From positions 558,001-622,000 of the forward strand of contig NZ_JMTM01000017.1 of the NCBI RefSeq assembly GCF_001662485.1: a stretch of DNA of 64,000 nucleotides, given 5' to 3'. The stretch's first letter is position 1. Every line of letters starts with the position of its first letter. A model generated the notes under the pieces. It was not told the DNA's origin and searched no databases. It saw only the letters and a list, made by a program, of their open reading frames with translations. This DNA comes from Flavobacterium succinicans (GTDB lineage Bacteria; Bacteroidota; Bacteroidia; Flavobacteriales; Flavobacteriaceae). The translations under genes were made by a program, and so were the position numbers. Shown here piece after piece: positions 56,837 through 64,000 of the stretch.

Positions 56837-58336
56837 ATGAAAGATATAATGACAAATATTACAAAAGAGACGACTTTAGAACAGTATTTTCAACAATTTC
56901 GAAAAAATATTATCGGGATTGATCAAGAATTTGAATCTCCATTTGGATCAAAAAAAATCATCTACACCGATTGGACTGCCAGCGGAAGATTATATCGGCC
57001 CATCGAAGAAAAATTGATGAATGCCTTCGGACCTTTTGTCGCTAATACACATACCGAAACTACCGTTTCTGGAACAGCTATGACCAAAGCGTATCACCAC
57101 GCTAGAAATATCATTAAGCAACACGTTAATGCTAATCAAAATGATGTTTTAATCACAGATGGAACAGGAATGACTGGCGTTGTGAATAAATTTCAACGAA
57201 TCTTAGGCATCAAAGTTCCTGAAAATTTAAAAGATTTTATTGCTATTCCAAACGAGAAAAAACCAGTGGTTTTTATTTCTCATATGGAGCATCACTCTAA
57301 TCAAACGTCTTGGTTAGAAACCATCGCCGATGTTGAGGTAATTCCTTCAACCGAAGACGGACTTTTCTCTTTAGAAAATCTAAAAATATTACTTGAAAAA
57401 TATAAAGAAAGAACCTTAAAGATTGCTTCAATCACTTCTTGCTCCAATGTTACAGGTATTCGAACGCCTTATCACGAGGCAGCCAAAATGATGCATCAAT
57501 ATAATGGAGTTTGTTTTGTGGATTTTGCTTGCTCAGGTCCTTACGTATCTATTGATATGCATCCTGAAGATGAAGAGGCGTATTTGGATGCTATTTTCTT
57601 TTCACCGCACAAATTTTTAGGTGGACCAGGCACTTCGGGAGTATTGGTTTTTAATAAAAAGTTATACAACAATATGGTGCCTGATTGCCCAGGAGGAGGA
57701 ACCGTTTCGTGGACAAATCCTTGGGGTGAACATAAATACATTGATAATATTGAGGATAGAGAAGATGGAGGAACGCCTGGCTTCTTGCAAGTGATTAAAA
57801 CCGCTTTGGCCATTCAGTTGAAAGACGAAATGGGTATCGATAATATTTTGAAACGCGAACACGAAATTGTAGCCTATGTTTTTGATTCCCTACAAAATGT
57901 TCCAAACATTAAAATTTTGGCGGCTCAACATCAAGAGCGTTTGGGAGTAATTTCATTTTTTATAGACGATTTGCATTTTAATTTAGGAGTAAAATTACTC
58001 AATGATCGTTTCGGAATTCAAACAAGAGGAGGTTGCAGTTGCGCTGGAACTTATGGGCATTTCTTGCTTCACGTAGATCAAGAAACGTCAACTAAGTTGG
58101 TCAATGAGATAAGTTTAGGAGATTTAATTCGTAAACCGGGGTGGATCAGAATGTCAATTCATCCAACTACAACTTCAGCTGAAATAGAATACGTTTGCAA
58201 TGCGATTCAATCTTTAGCCGAAAACCATAAAGAATGGGCTAAGGAATATCAATATAATGCGGAGACCAATGAGTTTTTGCATCAAAATGCTACTTCTTTT
58301 GAGAATACATTAGTAGCAGAATGGTTTGCTCATTAA
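56837..58336 (+). CDS. Class V aminotransferase (cysteine desulfurase-like)
   Basis: The 499-residue PLP enzyme has the class V fold with FISHMEHHSNQTSWLE, FVDFACSGPYVSIDMH and the PLP-binding Lys in FFSPHKFLGGPGTSG; QTRGGCSCAGTYGH lies near the C-terminus. It may move sulfur or act as another lyase; the substrate is not clear. Relatives in Bacteroidota are about this size, larger than IscS. The start may be at residue 5 (see the promoter note). A bidirectional terminator follows. Confidence 0.85.
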   Translation: MKDIMTNITKETTLEQYFQQFRKNIIGIDQEFESPFGSKKIIYTDWTASGRLYRPIEEKLMNAFGPFVANTHTETTVSGTAMTKAYHHARNIIKQHVNANQNDVLITDGTGMTGVVNKFQRILGIKVPENLKDFIAIPNEKKPVVFISHMEHHSNQTSWLETIADVEVIPSTEDGLFSLENLKILLEKYKERTLKIASITSCSNVTGIRTPYHEAAKMMHQYNGVCFVDFACSGPYVSIDMHPEDEEAYLDAIFFSPHKFLGGPGTSGVLVFNKKLYNNMVPDCPGGGTVSWTNPWGEHKYIDNIEDREDGGTPGFLQVIKTALAIQLKDEMGIDNILKREHEIVAYVFDSLQNVPNIKILAAQHQERLGVISFFIDDLHFNLGVKLLNDRFGIQTRGGCSCAGTYGHFLLHVDQETSTKLVNEISLGDLIRKPGWIRMSIHPTTTSAEIEYVCNAIQSLAENHKEWAKEYQYNAETNEFLHQNATSFENTLVAEWFAH

Positions 58337-58351
58337 AAAGATTGTAAGGAT

Positions 58352-58391
58352 AAAAAAAACTCATTGCTATTTGATAGTAATGAGTTTTTTT
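58352..58391. terminator. Bidirectional terminator
   Basis: AAAAAACTCATT pairs with AATGAGTTTTTT around the inner CTAT/ATAG arms, with T-runs on both strands. It lies between two converging genes. Confidence 0.82.
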
Positions 58392-58402
58392 GCTTTTATA
58401 AT

Positions 58403-59272
58403 TTATCGTCTGTGTTTCCATCTTTTATGTGTCCACAAATAATATTCAGGAGCATCTAGGATTTGCTTTTCAACTAATTGTAAAAAACGTTCAGTGATTT
58501 CAAAATCAGGAATGCTTCTGGCATCCTCGGTAATATTGATAAAGGTGGCTTCATAATAGCCTCTTTTTACTTTTTTGACATCTACAAAAAGCACGCTCAA
58601 ATCATATCTTTTAGCCAACATTTCAGCTCCAGTATGAACAGGTACATCAATTCCCATGAAGTGATGCCAATGAAAAGCACGATTCAGTTTTGGTGATTGA
58701 TCGCTTACTAATCCATACATACATAACTTTCCTGTTTTTTCGTTCTCCCGCATTAATGGAATAGTTTGTCGGGTCTCTACTAATTCAGCATTAAATTTTG
58801 AACGAATATCACGAACCAATTGGTCAAAATATTTATTGGCTATTTTTTTGTAAACTCCTATGCCATAAAACTTGGTTTGGTTGTTTAAAGTCATCAACCA
58901 TTCCCAACTACCATAGTGTGAAGTTAATAAAATGGTACTTTTTCCTTTGTCTTCAAATTCTTTTACCAGTTCAATATTGGTAATTTTGAAGCGCTTATCC
59001 ATTTCTTTATGCGAAATGGTTAATGTTTTTACCATTTCTAAGAACATATCACACATATGTTTGTAAAACTTCTTTTCGAGTACAAGACGTTCATTAGAAC
59101 TTAGATGTGGAAGCGCTAAGGCCATGTTTTCACGGACTGTTTTTTTACGATAGCCAATTATTCTGTATACAATTAAATAAATGAGATTGGAGAACCAATA
59201 AAAAATGCGAAACGGAAGGATAGAAATAATCCAAAGAATTGGAAAAACTATGATATATACCAAAAACTGCAT
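58403..59272 (-). CDS. LpxL/HtrB-like lipid A acyltransferase
   Basis: I start at the ATG 59270-59272, which opens a hydrophobic N-terminus (MQFLVYIIVFPILWIISILPF); 19 further codons upstream have no such logic. The product is 289 residues. The acyltransferase site is HYGSWEW (HX4E, the Bacteroidota form of HX4D/E), and the later GLVSDQSPKLNRAFHWHHFMG stretch is typical. It adds a secondary acyl chain to lipid A on the cytoplasmic face of the inner membrane. Confidence 0.88.
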   Translation of the reverse strand: MQFLVYIIVFPILWIISILPFRIFYWFSNLIYLIVYRIIGYRKKTVRENMALALPHLSSNERLVLEKKFYKHMCDMFLEMVKTLTISHKEMDKRFKITNIELVKEFEDKGKSTILLTSHYGSWEWLMTLNNQTKFYGIGVYKKIANKYFDQLVRDIRSKFNAELVETRQTIPLMRENEKTGKLCMYGLVSDQSPKLNRAFHWHHFMGIDVPVHTGAEMLAKRYDLSVLFVDVKKVKRGYYEATFINITEDARSIPDFEITERFLQLVEKQILDAPEYYLWTHKRWKHRR

Positions 59273-59354
59273 GCTGAATTTTTTGTGCAAATATAACCCA
59301 AAAAAGGAAACAATATTATCTAAGACCAACTAGGGGTTAAAAATGTAAGATTAC

Positions 59355-59362
59355 TATCTTTA
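59355..59362 (+). promoter_or_regulatory. -7 box of the rhomboid gene
   Basis: TATCTTTA, 23 bp before the ATG, resembles TAnnTTTG. The last base differs from consensus. Confidence 0.35.
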
Positions 59363-59385
59363 CACTTAACTTTAAATAGTTTGAT

Positions 59386-60024
59386 ATGAATATGATTTTA
59401 CTAGGCCTAATTTTGGCTAATGTTGTAGTGAGTTACAAAGGTTGGAACGATATCTATTTTTTTAGGAAATATGAATTTCATGTTGGCAGTATTCGAGCTG
59501 GTGAGCAAATCCGAATGTTGACTTCAGGTTTTTTGCATGTAGACATGTCGCATTTGCTTTTTAACATGCTAACACTTTATTTTTTTGCACCCGTTGTTAT
59601 TGGTTTTATGGGGGATTTTTCGTTTATCTTAGTGTATTTTGGGAGTTTAGTGTTTGGAAGTTTGCTTACGATGTCTTTTCATAAAAATGATTATAGTTAT
59701 AGAGCGGTAGGAGCATCTGGAGCAGTAACAGGGGTTTTGTATTCAGCCATTTTGTTGCAACCAGACATGATGTTGGGATTATTCTTTGTAATTCCGATTC
59801 CGGCCTATCTTTTTGGTATATTGTATTTGTTGTATTCAATTTATGGGATGAAAGCTCAAAACGACAATATTGGGCATACTGCACATTTTGGTGGGGCAGT
59901 AGGAGGCTATGTGATTACTTTGGTAAAAGAACCGCAGTTATTAGCCGAACATTCGTTGATGGTGATTCTTTTGGCGATTCCAATTGTATTTTTATTTGTA
60001 TTGGAAAAAAGAGGAAAATTATAA
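59386..60024 (+). CDS. Rhomboid family intramembrane serine protease
   Basis: The 212-residue protein has about six membrane segments. The catalytic Ser111 stands in GASGAVTG and the catalytic His167 in HTAHFGGAVGG. It cleaves membrane proteins inside the bilayer; substrates are not evident. The stop overlaps the start of the longest frame of the next gene, but that gene most likely starts at 60090. Confidence 0.93.
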   Translation: MNMILLGLILANVVVSYKGWNDIYFFRKYEFHVGSIRAGEQIRMLTSGFLHVDMSHLLFNMLTLYFFAPVVIGFMGDFSFILVYFGSLVFGSLLTMSFHKNDYSYRAVGASGAVTGVLYSAILLQPDMMLGLFFVIPIPAYLFGILYLLYSIYGMKAQNDNIGHTAHFGGAVGGYVITLVKEPQLLAEHSLMVILLAIPIVFLFVLEKRGKL

Positions 60025-60089
60025 TGGCACTACTTTTGTTATATGCCATTGAAATGAATAAAAACAATTATAAATTAAATCCTATTCTT

Positions 60090-60785
60090 ATGAAAAAAGT
60101 ACTTGCCCTGTTATTTGTCTTTTCAATATTTGTTGCACACGCTCAAGATGCTAAACCCTCTCCTCAAATTAGTGTAAGCGGTGAAGGTAGGGTAAAGATC
60201 ACTCCGGATCAAGCTGTTATCGTGATTACAGTAGTAACCAAAGGAGCTAATGCCAAAGATGTTAAGAAAGAAAATGACCTAAAAGTAGATGCTGTTTTAA
60301 AATTTATAAAAAAAGTAAATTTACCAACAGAAGATTACAAGACGCGACGTGTAGCGTTAAATCCACAATACGAATATGAATCAAAAAAGCGTTCGTATAA
60401 TGCTAGTCAAACTATTGAAATTTTATTGAAAGATTTGACTAAATATGATAGTTTGATGGAAGGTTTGGTAGATGCTGGTGTTAATAATATTGATGGTGTT
60501 ACATTTCAATCTTCAAAATTGGTACAATATCAAGCAGAGGCACGAAAATTAGCCATGAAGGATGCCAAAGCCAAAGCAGATGATTTTGTGTCTGTATTGG
60601 GTCAAAAAGTAGGCAAAGCGCTTATGATTTCTGATAATTCTCAAAACTACTATCCATCACCTGTGCCAGTTTATGCAATGAAAGCTATGAATAGTGATGC
60701 TGCTGAAGCTACTCCAAGAGAAACGTTAGCTATTGGAGAAATTGCAATTGTGGTAAATGTCAGTGTAAGTTTTATTTTAGAATAA
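60090..60785 (+). CDS. Exported SIMPL-domain (DUF541) protein
   Basis: I start at the ATG 60090, which gives a signal peptide (MKKVLALLFVFSIFVAHA, then Q); the frame is open 22 codons further upstream without a leader. The product is 231 residues. ISVSGEGRVKITPDQAVIVITVVTKGANAKDVKKEND and YKTRRVALNPQYEYE match the SIMPL domain, found in oxidative stress-related periplasmic proteins. Function is unknown. It is followed by a bidirectional terminator. Confidence 0.85.
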   Translation: MKKVLALLFVFSIFVAHAQDAKPSPQISVSGEGRVKITPDQAVIVITVVTKGANAKDVKKENDLKVDAVLKFIKKVNLPTEDYKTRRVALNPQYEYESKKRSYNASQTIEILLKDLTKYDSLMEGLVDAGVNNIDGVTFQSSKLVQYQAEARKLAMKDAKAKADDFVSVLGQKVGKALMISDNSQNYYPSPVPVYAMKAMNSDAAEATPRETLAIGEIAIVVNVSVSFILE

Positions 60786-60808
60786 AAAGAGAAGTTAGTA
60801 AAAAGAAA

Positions 60809-60838
60809 AAGTCCCGATTTGCATCGGGACTTTTTTTG
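60809..60838. terminator. Bidirectional terminator between the SIMPL gene and tRNA-Tyr
   Basis: GTCCCGAT (60811-60818), loop TTGC, ATCGGGAC (60823-60830), with a T-run on the plus strand and an A-run on the left that serves the minus strand. Confidence 0.88.
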
Positions 60839-60919
60839 TGGGGAGAGCAGGATTCGAACCTGCGAAGTTTTCACAGCAGATTTACAGTCTGCCCTCGTTG
60901 GCCGCTTGAGTATCTCCCC
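60839..60919 (-). tRNA. tRNA-Tyr (anticodon GTA)
   Basis: The minus strand reads GGGGAGATACTCAAGCGGCC, then the anticodon arm GCAGACTGTAAATCTGC with GTA, a long variable arm, the GGTTCGAATCC T-loop and the closing TCTCCCC plus A. The seven-base acceptor stem is perfect. The long variable arm is as expected for bacterial tRNA-Tyr. CCA is not encoded. No integrase or direct repeat of its 3' end lies near. Confidence 0.93.
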
Positions 60920-61043
60920 AAGACTCATAAGCTGTTGCTTATTGTGCTAACCGGGTGCAAATATAAGAACACTTTTGAGTTCTCCAAATAAAAAATACAC
61001 TTAATTTTTGGATATTTTTTAATGTGTTGGTAGTGAATAAAAT

Positions 61044-61074
61044 AAAAAAATCTCCACAAGGGAGATTTTTTTGT
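61044..61074 (-). terminator. Terminator after the TlpA-like gene
   Basis: AAAAAAATCTCC, loop ACAAG, GGAGATTTTTTT: a hairpin with T-runs on both sides. It lies 20 bp beyond the stop of the TlpA-like gene. Confidence 0.82.
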
Positions 61075-61093
61075 TTTTTAGTCGTTTAGGCAA

Positions 61094-62248
61094 TTATTTG
61101 GCTAAAAGTTCTACTACTTTGTCTCTTAAAGCAGCTCCACTTAATCCTTGTGCTACTATATTTCCAGAAGCATCTAGAACAAATGTTGCTGGAATAGCTT
61201 CTACTTTATATTGTTTCGCAATTGGTTCATCCCAGAATTTCAAATTTGAAACTTGCGTCCATGTCAGACCATCTTTAGCAATTGCTTCTTTCCAAGCTTT
61301 TGCAGATTTGTCTAAGGATACGCCAACGATATTTAATCCTTTTGCATGTAATTCTTTGTATAGTGCTACCATGTTTGGGTTTTCCTTACGGCATGGCGGA
61401 CACCATGAAGCCCAAAAATCAACAATGGTAACTTTACCTAAACTTTGTTTTAAGCTAATTACTTTTCCTTGCGGATTTGGCGCGGAAAAGTCAGCTCTTC
61501 ATTTTGCTGAACCTTGAGCTGCTGGAGTAGCGCCAACAGACGGAGCTTTCATTTCGGTTAAACGCGCTTTGATCGCTTTACCTGGTTTAGTGTTTTTTAA
61601 AGACTCTTCTAAACTTTCGTATAATTTCTCCGCTTTTTTAACATCAGTAGATGGGTCATTTAACATTCCTTGAATGATTAATGCACTAATGAATGATTTT
61701 GGATGAGATTCAGCGTAAGAAGTATATTTTGTTTTTGATGCCGTACTAACTTCTTGTTGAATAGTCATGAATTCTTTCATCAAGCTGTTGATAACTGCAG
61801 TATCCTTTTTAGCTTGAGCATCATTCATTTTTTGCGTGTTAGCTGTTTGGAAATCTACTAATTTCTTTTGTACTTTGGTAATTTCTTCATTGAATGAAGC
61901 ATATTCATCATTGTTATAAGTACCAGAGATTTTAGATTTTTGAAGCGTGTCTTTGTTGATTACGATTTCAATAGATCCATTTTCTAAAATGAAAGGTAAT
62001 TTTCCTTGAATTCCTTCTACTGTTATTAAATGAAATGCTGGTTCAGTCGCTTTACCTTCGATTTCAAATTTACCATTTTCTACTTTTACAGTATCAATAG
62101 CAATTACACCTAGTTTGTCATCTTGACTTTCTAAAATGATAGTTTTTCCATTTTCAATTCCTTTGGCAGTACCCGAAATAGTGTAGGAATCTTTGTTGCA
62201 TGAAAACAATACAACTGAAGCAGATAATAATAAAATGATTTTTTTCAT
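61094..62248 (-). pseudogene. TlpA-like thioredoxin lipoprotein split by an in-frame TGA
   Basis: The first part (62248 to 61499, 249 residues) has a lipobox (VVLFSC) and a DUF4369-type N-terminal domain (YTISGTAKGIENGKTIILESQDD), ending GATPAAQGSAK at a TGA (61499-61501). The same frame continues at once with RADFSAPNPQGKVISLKQSLG, IVDFWASWCPPCRKENPNM and a full thioredoxin fold to 61094. Intact relatives are one chain of about 380 residues. The second half has no good start before its WCPPC site (the first in-frame ATG lies just after it), so a functional thioredoxin domain is unlikely to be made without readthrough. No SECIS-like context is evident. Confidence 0.8.
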
Positions 62249-62277
62249 TCTTGAGTTATGTTATTAGATTTTGTATG

Positions 62278-62285
62278 CAAAAGTA
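62278..62285 (-). promoter_or_regulatory. -7 box of the TlpA-like gene
   Basis: On the minus strand TACTTTTG matches TAnnTTTG and lies 29 bp before the ATG. Confidence 0.5.
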
Positions 62286-62371
62286 TTTAAATTTATAAAT
62301 TACGCACGCTATTACAGCTTAAAATTTTGTTATTGCTTACTTTTTTTAAGTAAGATTTATGATATAAATAG

Positions 62372-62400
62372 AAAAGCACTCAAAAAGAGTGCTTTTTATA
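62372..62400 (-). terminator. Terminator after the J-domain gene
   Basis: AAAAGCACTC pairs with GAGTGCTTTT around AAAAA. It lies about 20 bp beyond the stop of the J-domain gene. Confidence 0.8.
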
Positions 62401-62418
62401 AACTATTTTTTGGGAAGA

Positions 62419-62859
62419 TTAGTCTTGATTTATTGTCTTTCTCCAAGTAAAGGCGTTAAGAATGTGTCTTTTAGCAAAACGACCTGGTGAATCAGCATTG
62501 ACCATTTTTACGTAAGTTGCTTTTGGTACACTAATGTATTCATAAACACTTCCGTTAGAAAAATTGATAATCAAACGTCCTTCTACAAATTTGTAGTCGG
62601 TAATGGTTGATGTAGCAATAGTTTCTGTATATTCAGGTAAATTTTGTTTAATGGTCTCTGGGTTGATGCTTACTAAGAAATGGTAGGCCTCAATAATTTT
62701 TTTACTGTTTTCTTCGGCAGCTTTTAATCCTTCTTCATCGCCTTGAAATTTATCAGGATGCGCGTCTTTCATCGCGTTGCGATAAATAGTTTTTAACTCT
62801 TTAAGGTCTACGTTTTTGTCTACATTCAGTAGTTTGCGGTATTCAACGATTTTTTTCAT
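62419..62859 (-). CDS. J-domain protein with C-terminal KTSC domain
   Basis: The 146-residue protein begins with a J domain (about 1-65): LKTIYRNAMKDAHPDKFQGD holds the HPD motif that stimulates Hsp70. After a short linker, TDYKFVEGRLIINFSNGSVYEYISVPKATYVKMVNADSPGRFAKRHI is a KTSC domain, of unknown exact role. It is a small cytoplasmic co-chaperone-like protein, likely acting with DnaK on unknown clients. It has its own promoter and terminator. Confidence 0.9.
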   Translation of the reverse strand: MKKIVEYRKLLNVDKNVDLKELKTIYRNAMKDAHPDKFQGDEEGLKAAEENSKKIIEAYHFLVSINPETIKQNLPEYTETIATSTITDYKFVEGRLIINFSNGSVYEYISVPKATYVKMVNADSPGRFAKRHILNAFTWRKTINQD

Positions 62860-62927
62860 AAATAAGGTAACTTATTGTCTTTTAATGTGAAGTAATGAAT
62901 TAGGATTCAAAATTGACAAATTTTTTG

Positions 62928-62935
62928 CAAAGGTA
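62928..62935 (-). promoter_or_regulatory. -7 box of the J-domain gene
   Basis: On the minus strand TACCTTTG matches TAnnTTTG exactly, followed by C as in the strongest Flavobacterium promoters, 68 bp before the ATG. Confidence 0.6.
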
Positions 62936-62961
62936 CACTTTTTTTTATCTTTTTAGTTTAG

Positions 62962-63001
62962 GACCAAAAAAAAATCAAAAACTAACTAAAGTTTTTGATT
63001 T
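62962..63001 (-). terminator. Terminator after the 81-residue hypothetical gene
   Basis: AAATCAAAAACT (62972-62983) pairs with AGTTTTTGATTT (62990-63001); in the minus direction the hairpin is followed by a long T-run. Confidence 0.8.
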
Positions 63002-63021
63002 ACAGTGTTTTAAAAAAGAGT

Positions 63022-63267
63022 CTATTGTTCGGATTTCATATTAGCTTTGTCAAAATTCCTTGATTTTTTGGGATATTTATCGTAACTTTTATCACTAGGG
63101 TTTTCGATTACTGTTTTGATCGTGATAATATCTCCCAATTTATATTGCAAAGCCATTTTGTAGTCTAATAAATAAGGACCACAAAAGAAGTTGTTGTCTT
63201 CATCCTGTTTTACTATTCCTGTGTGTATTCCTTTTTTTAGCATTTTGCTTGGTATTCCTTTTTCCAT
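63022..63267 (-). CDS. Small hypothetical protein (81 residues)
   Basis: The protein is short and soluble with a charged C-terminus (KKSRNFDKANMKSEQ). A stretch GIHTGIVKQDEDNNFFCGPYLLDYKMALQYKLGDIITIKTVIE suggests a compact beta-rich fold. I recognise no family. Support for it being real comes from the -7 box at 63298 and the terminator after it. Confidence 0.6.
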   Translation of the reverse strand: MEKGIPSKMLKKGIHTGIVKQDEDNNFFCGPYLLDYKMALQYKLGDIITIKTVIENPSDKSYDKYPKKSRNFDKANMKSEQ

Positions 63268-63297
63268 GATCCTGAAACTTCAAAAATTTATTAAGCG

Positions 63298-63305
63298 CAA
63301 AGATA
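63298..63305 (-). promoter_or_regulatory. -7 box of the 81-residue hypothetical gene
   Basis: On the minus strand TATCTTTG matches TAnnTTTG exactly, 30 bp before the ATG. Confidence 0.6.
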
Positions 63306-63327
63306 CACAATAATTATGGCTATTATT

Positions 63328-63355
63328 TTGGTTTTGGTTATTCTGCTTACCTTTG
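63328..63355 (+). promoter_or_regulatory. Promoter-like pair abutting the next start codon
   Basis: TTG (63328-63330), a 17-bp spacer, then TACCTTTG (63348-63355). This is a near-ideal Flavobacterium promoter, but transcription would begin at about the ATG 63361, giving a leaderless transcript, or the match is chance. Confidence 0.4.
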
Positions 63356-63360
63356 CAGCT

Positions 63361-63930
63361 ATGAAAAACGTTTTCCGACCCGCACCACAATCTTTTAAAA
63401 ACACTTTTTGTGTCTTTTATGAAGTCGCTTTGGAGGAAATAGAGGGATTGGTTTTGCAATATCATAGCGCCTCAGGAAGTAAGTACTATTATACTCCAGA
63501 AGGAATGTATCGTTTGTCGAATCATTGGGGACGTTTTGCGAATAGTAAGTGGCGTTTGGAGCCTTTAGAACCAACTACCAGTTCTAAAAATAAAGTAGGA
63601 TTTGCGCGTTGGGAGGATTTTTATCCCGATAATGCCGAGGAAAAACTATATTATTTAGCAGCAGATTATGCTAAGCGAACTGTAAATTATCAGCACAAAC
63701 AAAATCCCAATTACGATCACAAAGCGGTTCTTCGTACCAGTTTTGAGACTACCAAAAAAATCAAACAAATTCGGAACTTATTTGAGTTGACTAATTGGGC
63801 GAAGTATTTTGATTATGAAGATATAGACGAATTAAGGAAAAGAATAATCGAGCAAATTATATACACCGAACGCTCGCTTGAAGAAATTAAACGTAGCATA
63901 CAATGGGAAGAAACAACGAAAGAAACATAA
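63361..63930 (+). CDS. Hypothetical cytoplasmic protein (189 residues)
   Basis: I prefer the ATG 63361; an ATG 45 bases upstream adds a hydrophobic stretch but lies inside the promoter-like pair. The protein has YYYTPEGMYRLSNHWGRFANSKWRLEP and FARWEDFYPDNAEEKLYYLAADYAKRTVNYQHKQNP, with a charged helical C-terminus. No family is known to me. The start remains uncertain between the two ATGs. Confidence 0.7.
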   Translation: MKNVFRPAPQSFKNTFCVFYEVALEEIEGLVLQYHSASGSKYYYTPEGMYRLSNHWGRFANSKWRLEPLEPTTSSKNKVGFARWEDFYPDNAEEKLYYLAADYAKRTVNYQHKQNPNYDHKAVLRTSFETTKKIKQIRNLFELTNWAKYFDYEDIDELRKRIIEQIIYTERSLEEIKRSIQWEETTKET

Positions 63931-64000
63931 AGAAACACAACGATAAGTTGCACAAAGCCCAAGATAAGGCCAAGAAGGCAGCTATGGAGCGCAAAGAGAA
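63903..64000 (+). CDS. Possible small basic protein, N-terminal part, runs off the right edge
   Basis: A frame from the ATG 63903-63905 overlaps the end of the previous gene by 28 bp and stays open to base 64000. It reads MGRNNERNIKKHNDKLHKAQ and continues lysine-rich. Such overlap and composition are seen for small conserved Flavobacterium genes, but the fragment is too short to judge. Confidence 0.35.
   Translation, partial: MGRNNERNIKKHNDKLHKAQDKAKKAAMERKE

Noticed and set aside
60839..60919. Integrated element at tRNA-Tyr
   Set aside because: No integrase, no repeated 3' tRNA end nearby, and ordinary housekeeping genes on both sides.
61499..61501. TGA as selenocysteine in the TlpA-like gene
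   Set aside because: The codon is not at the redox site (WCPPC is intact further on), no downstream hairpin of SECIS type is evident, and relatives have ordinary residues here.
61071..61517. Plus-strand open frame of 148 codons opposite the TlpA-like gene
   Set aside because: The thioredoxin reading on the minus strand explains this stretch fully; the plus frame has no recognisable domain.

Overview
The window looks like a chromosome segment of a Flavobacterium-like member of the Bacteroidota. The sequence is AT-rich, genes lack Shine-Dalgarno sequences, several promoters carry a TAnnTTTG-type -7 box, there is a SusC/SusD pair, and exported glycoside hydrolases dominate the first 39 kb. I infer the genus; nothing in the window proves it.

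Positions 1-656 hold the start of an M1-like metallopeptidase that runs off the left edge. Positions 1198-39183 form one large glycan-use locus. A minus-strand operon (12623 to 1198) encodes a GH2 beta-mannosidase, two GH92 alpha-mannosidases, a GH125 alpha-mannosidase, glycosylasparaginase, a CutC-family protein and a GH29 alpha-fucosidase. Divergent from it come an AraC regulator, an L-fucose mutarotase/lactonase/dehydrogenase cluster, two more GH29 enzymes, a GH20 with a PA14 domain, a LacI regulator, SusC/SusD, a two-domain PNGase F (minus strand), the fucose permease, a UxaA-type dehydratase, a second SDR, a lactate-utilisation remnant, a fourth GH29, an FAH-family hydrolase and a second GH20. 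Read together, PNGase releases N-glycans, exo-glycosidases remove Fuc, GlcNAc and Man, glycosylasparaginase cleaves the GlcNAc-Asn stub, and L-fucose is broken down without phosphorylation to pyruvate and L-lactate. Six similar palindromes (core TACTAAAWCGWTTTAGTA) lie upstream of the transcription units and look like operators of the LacI-type regulator.

Positions 39296-64000 are mostly housekeeping: a LOG-family protein, UvrA, a Fic protein between two look-alike terminators, a large BNR-repeat protein, a LolA-fold protein, a CLC channel, an AlkD-like protein, tandem gamma-glutamyltransferases, an AcpH-like protein, GlmM, a class V aminotransferase, a lipid A acyltransferase, a rhomboid protease, a SIMPL-domain protein, tRNA-Tyr, a TlpA-like protein, a J-domain/KTSC protein and small hypothetical genes.

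Several genes look damaged or reshaped. lutA and lutC are fused by an internal deletion (34106-34517). The GH2 enzyme lacks two accessory domains. The probable L-fucose dehydrogenase has Asn in place of its catalytic Lys. The TlpA-like gene is split by an in-frame TGA. A 181-bp MITE-like element sits between the operator and the start of the second GH20 gene.
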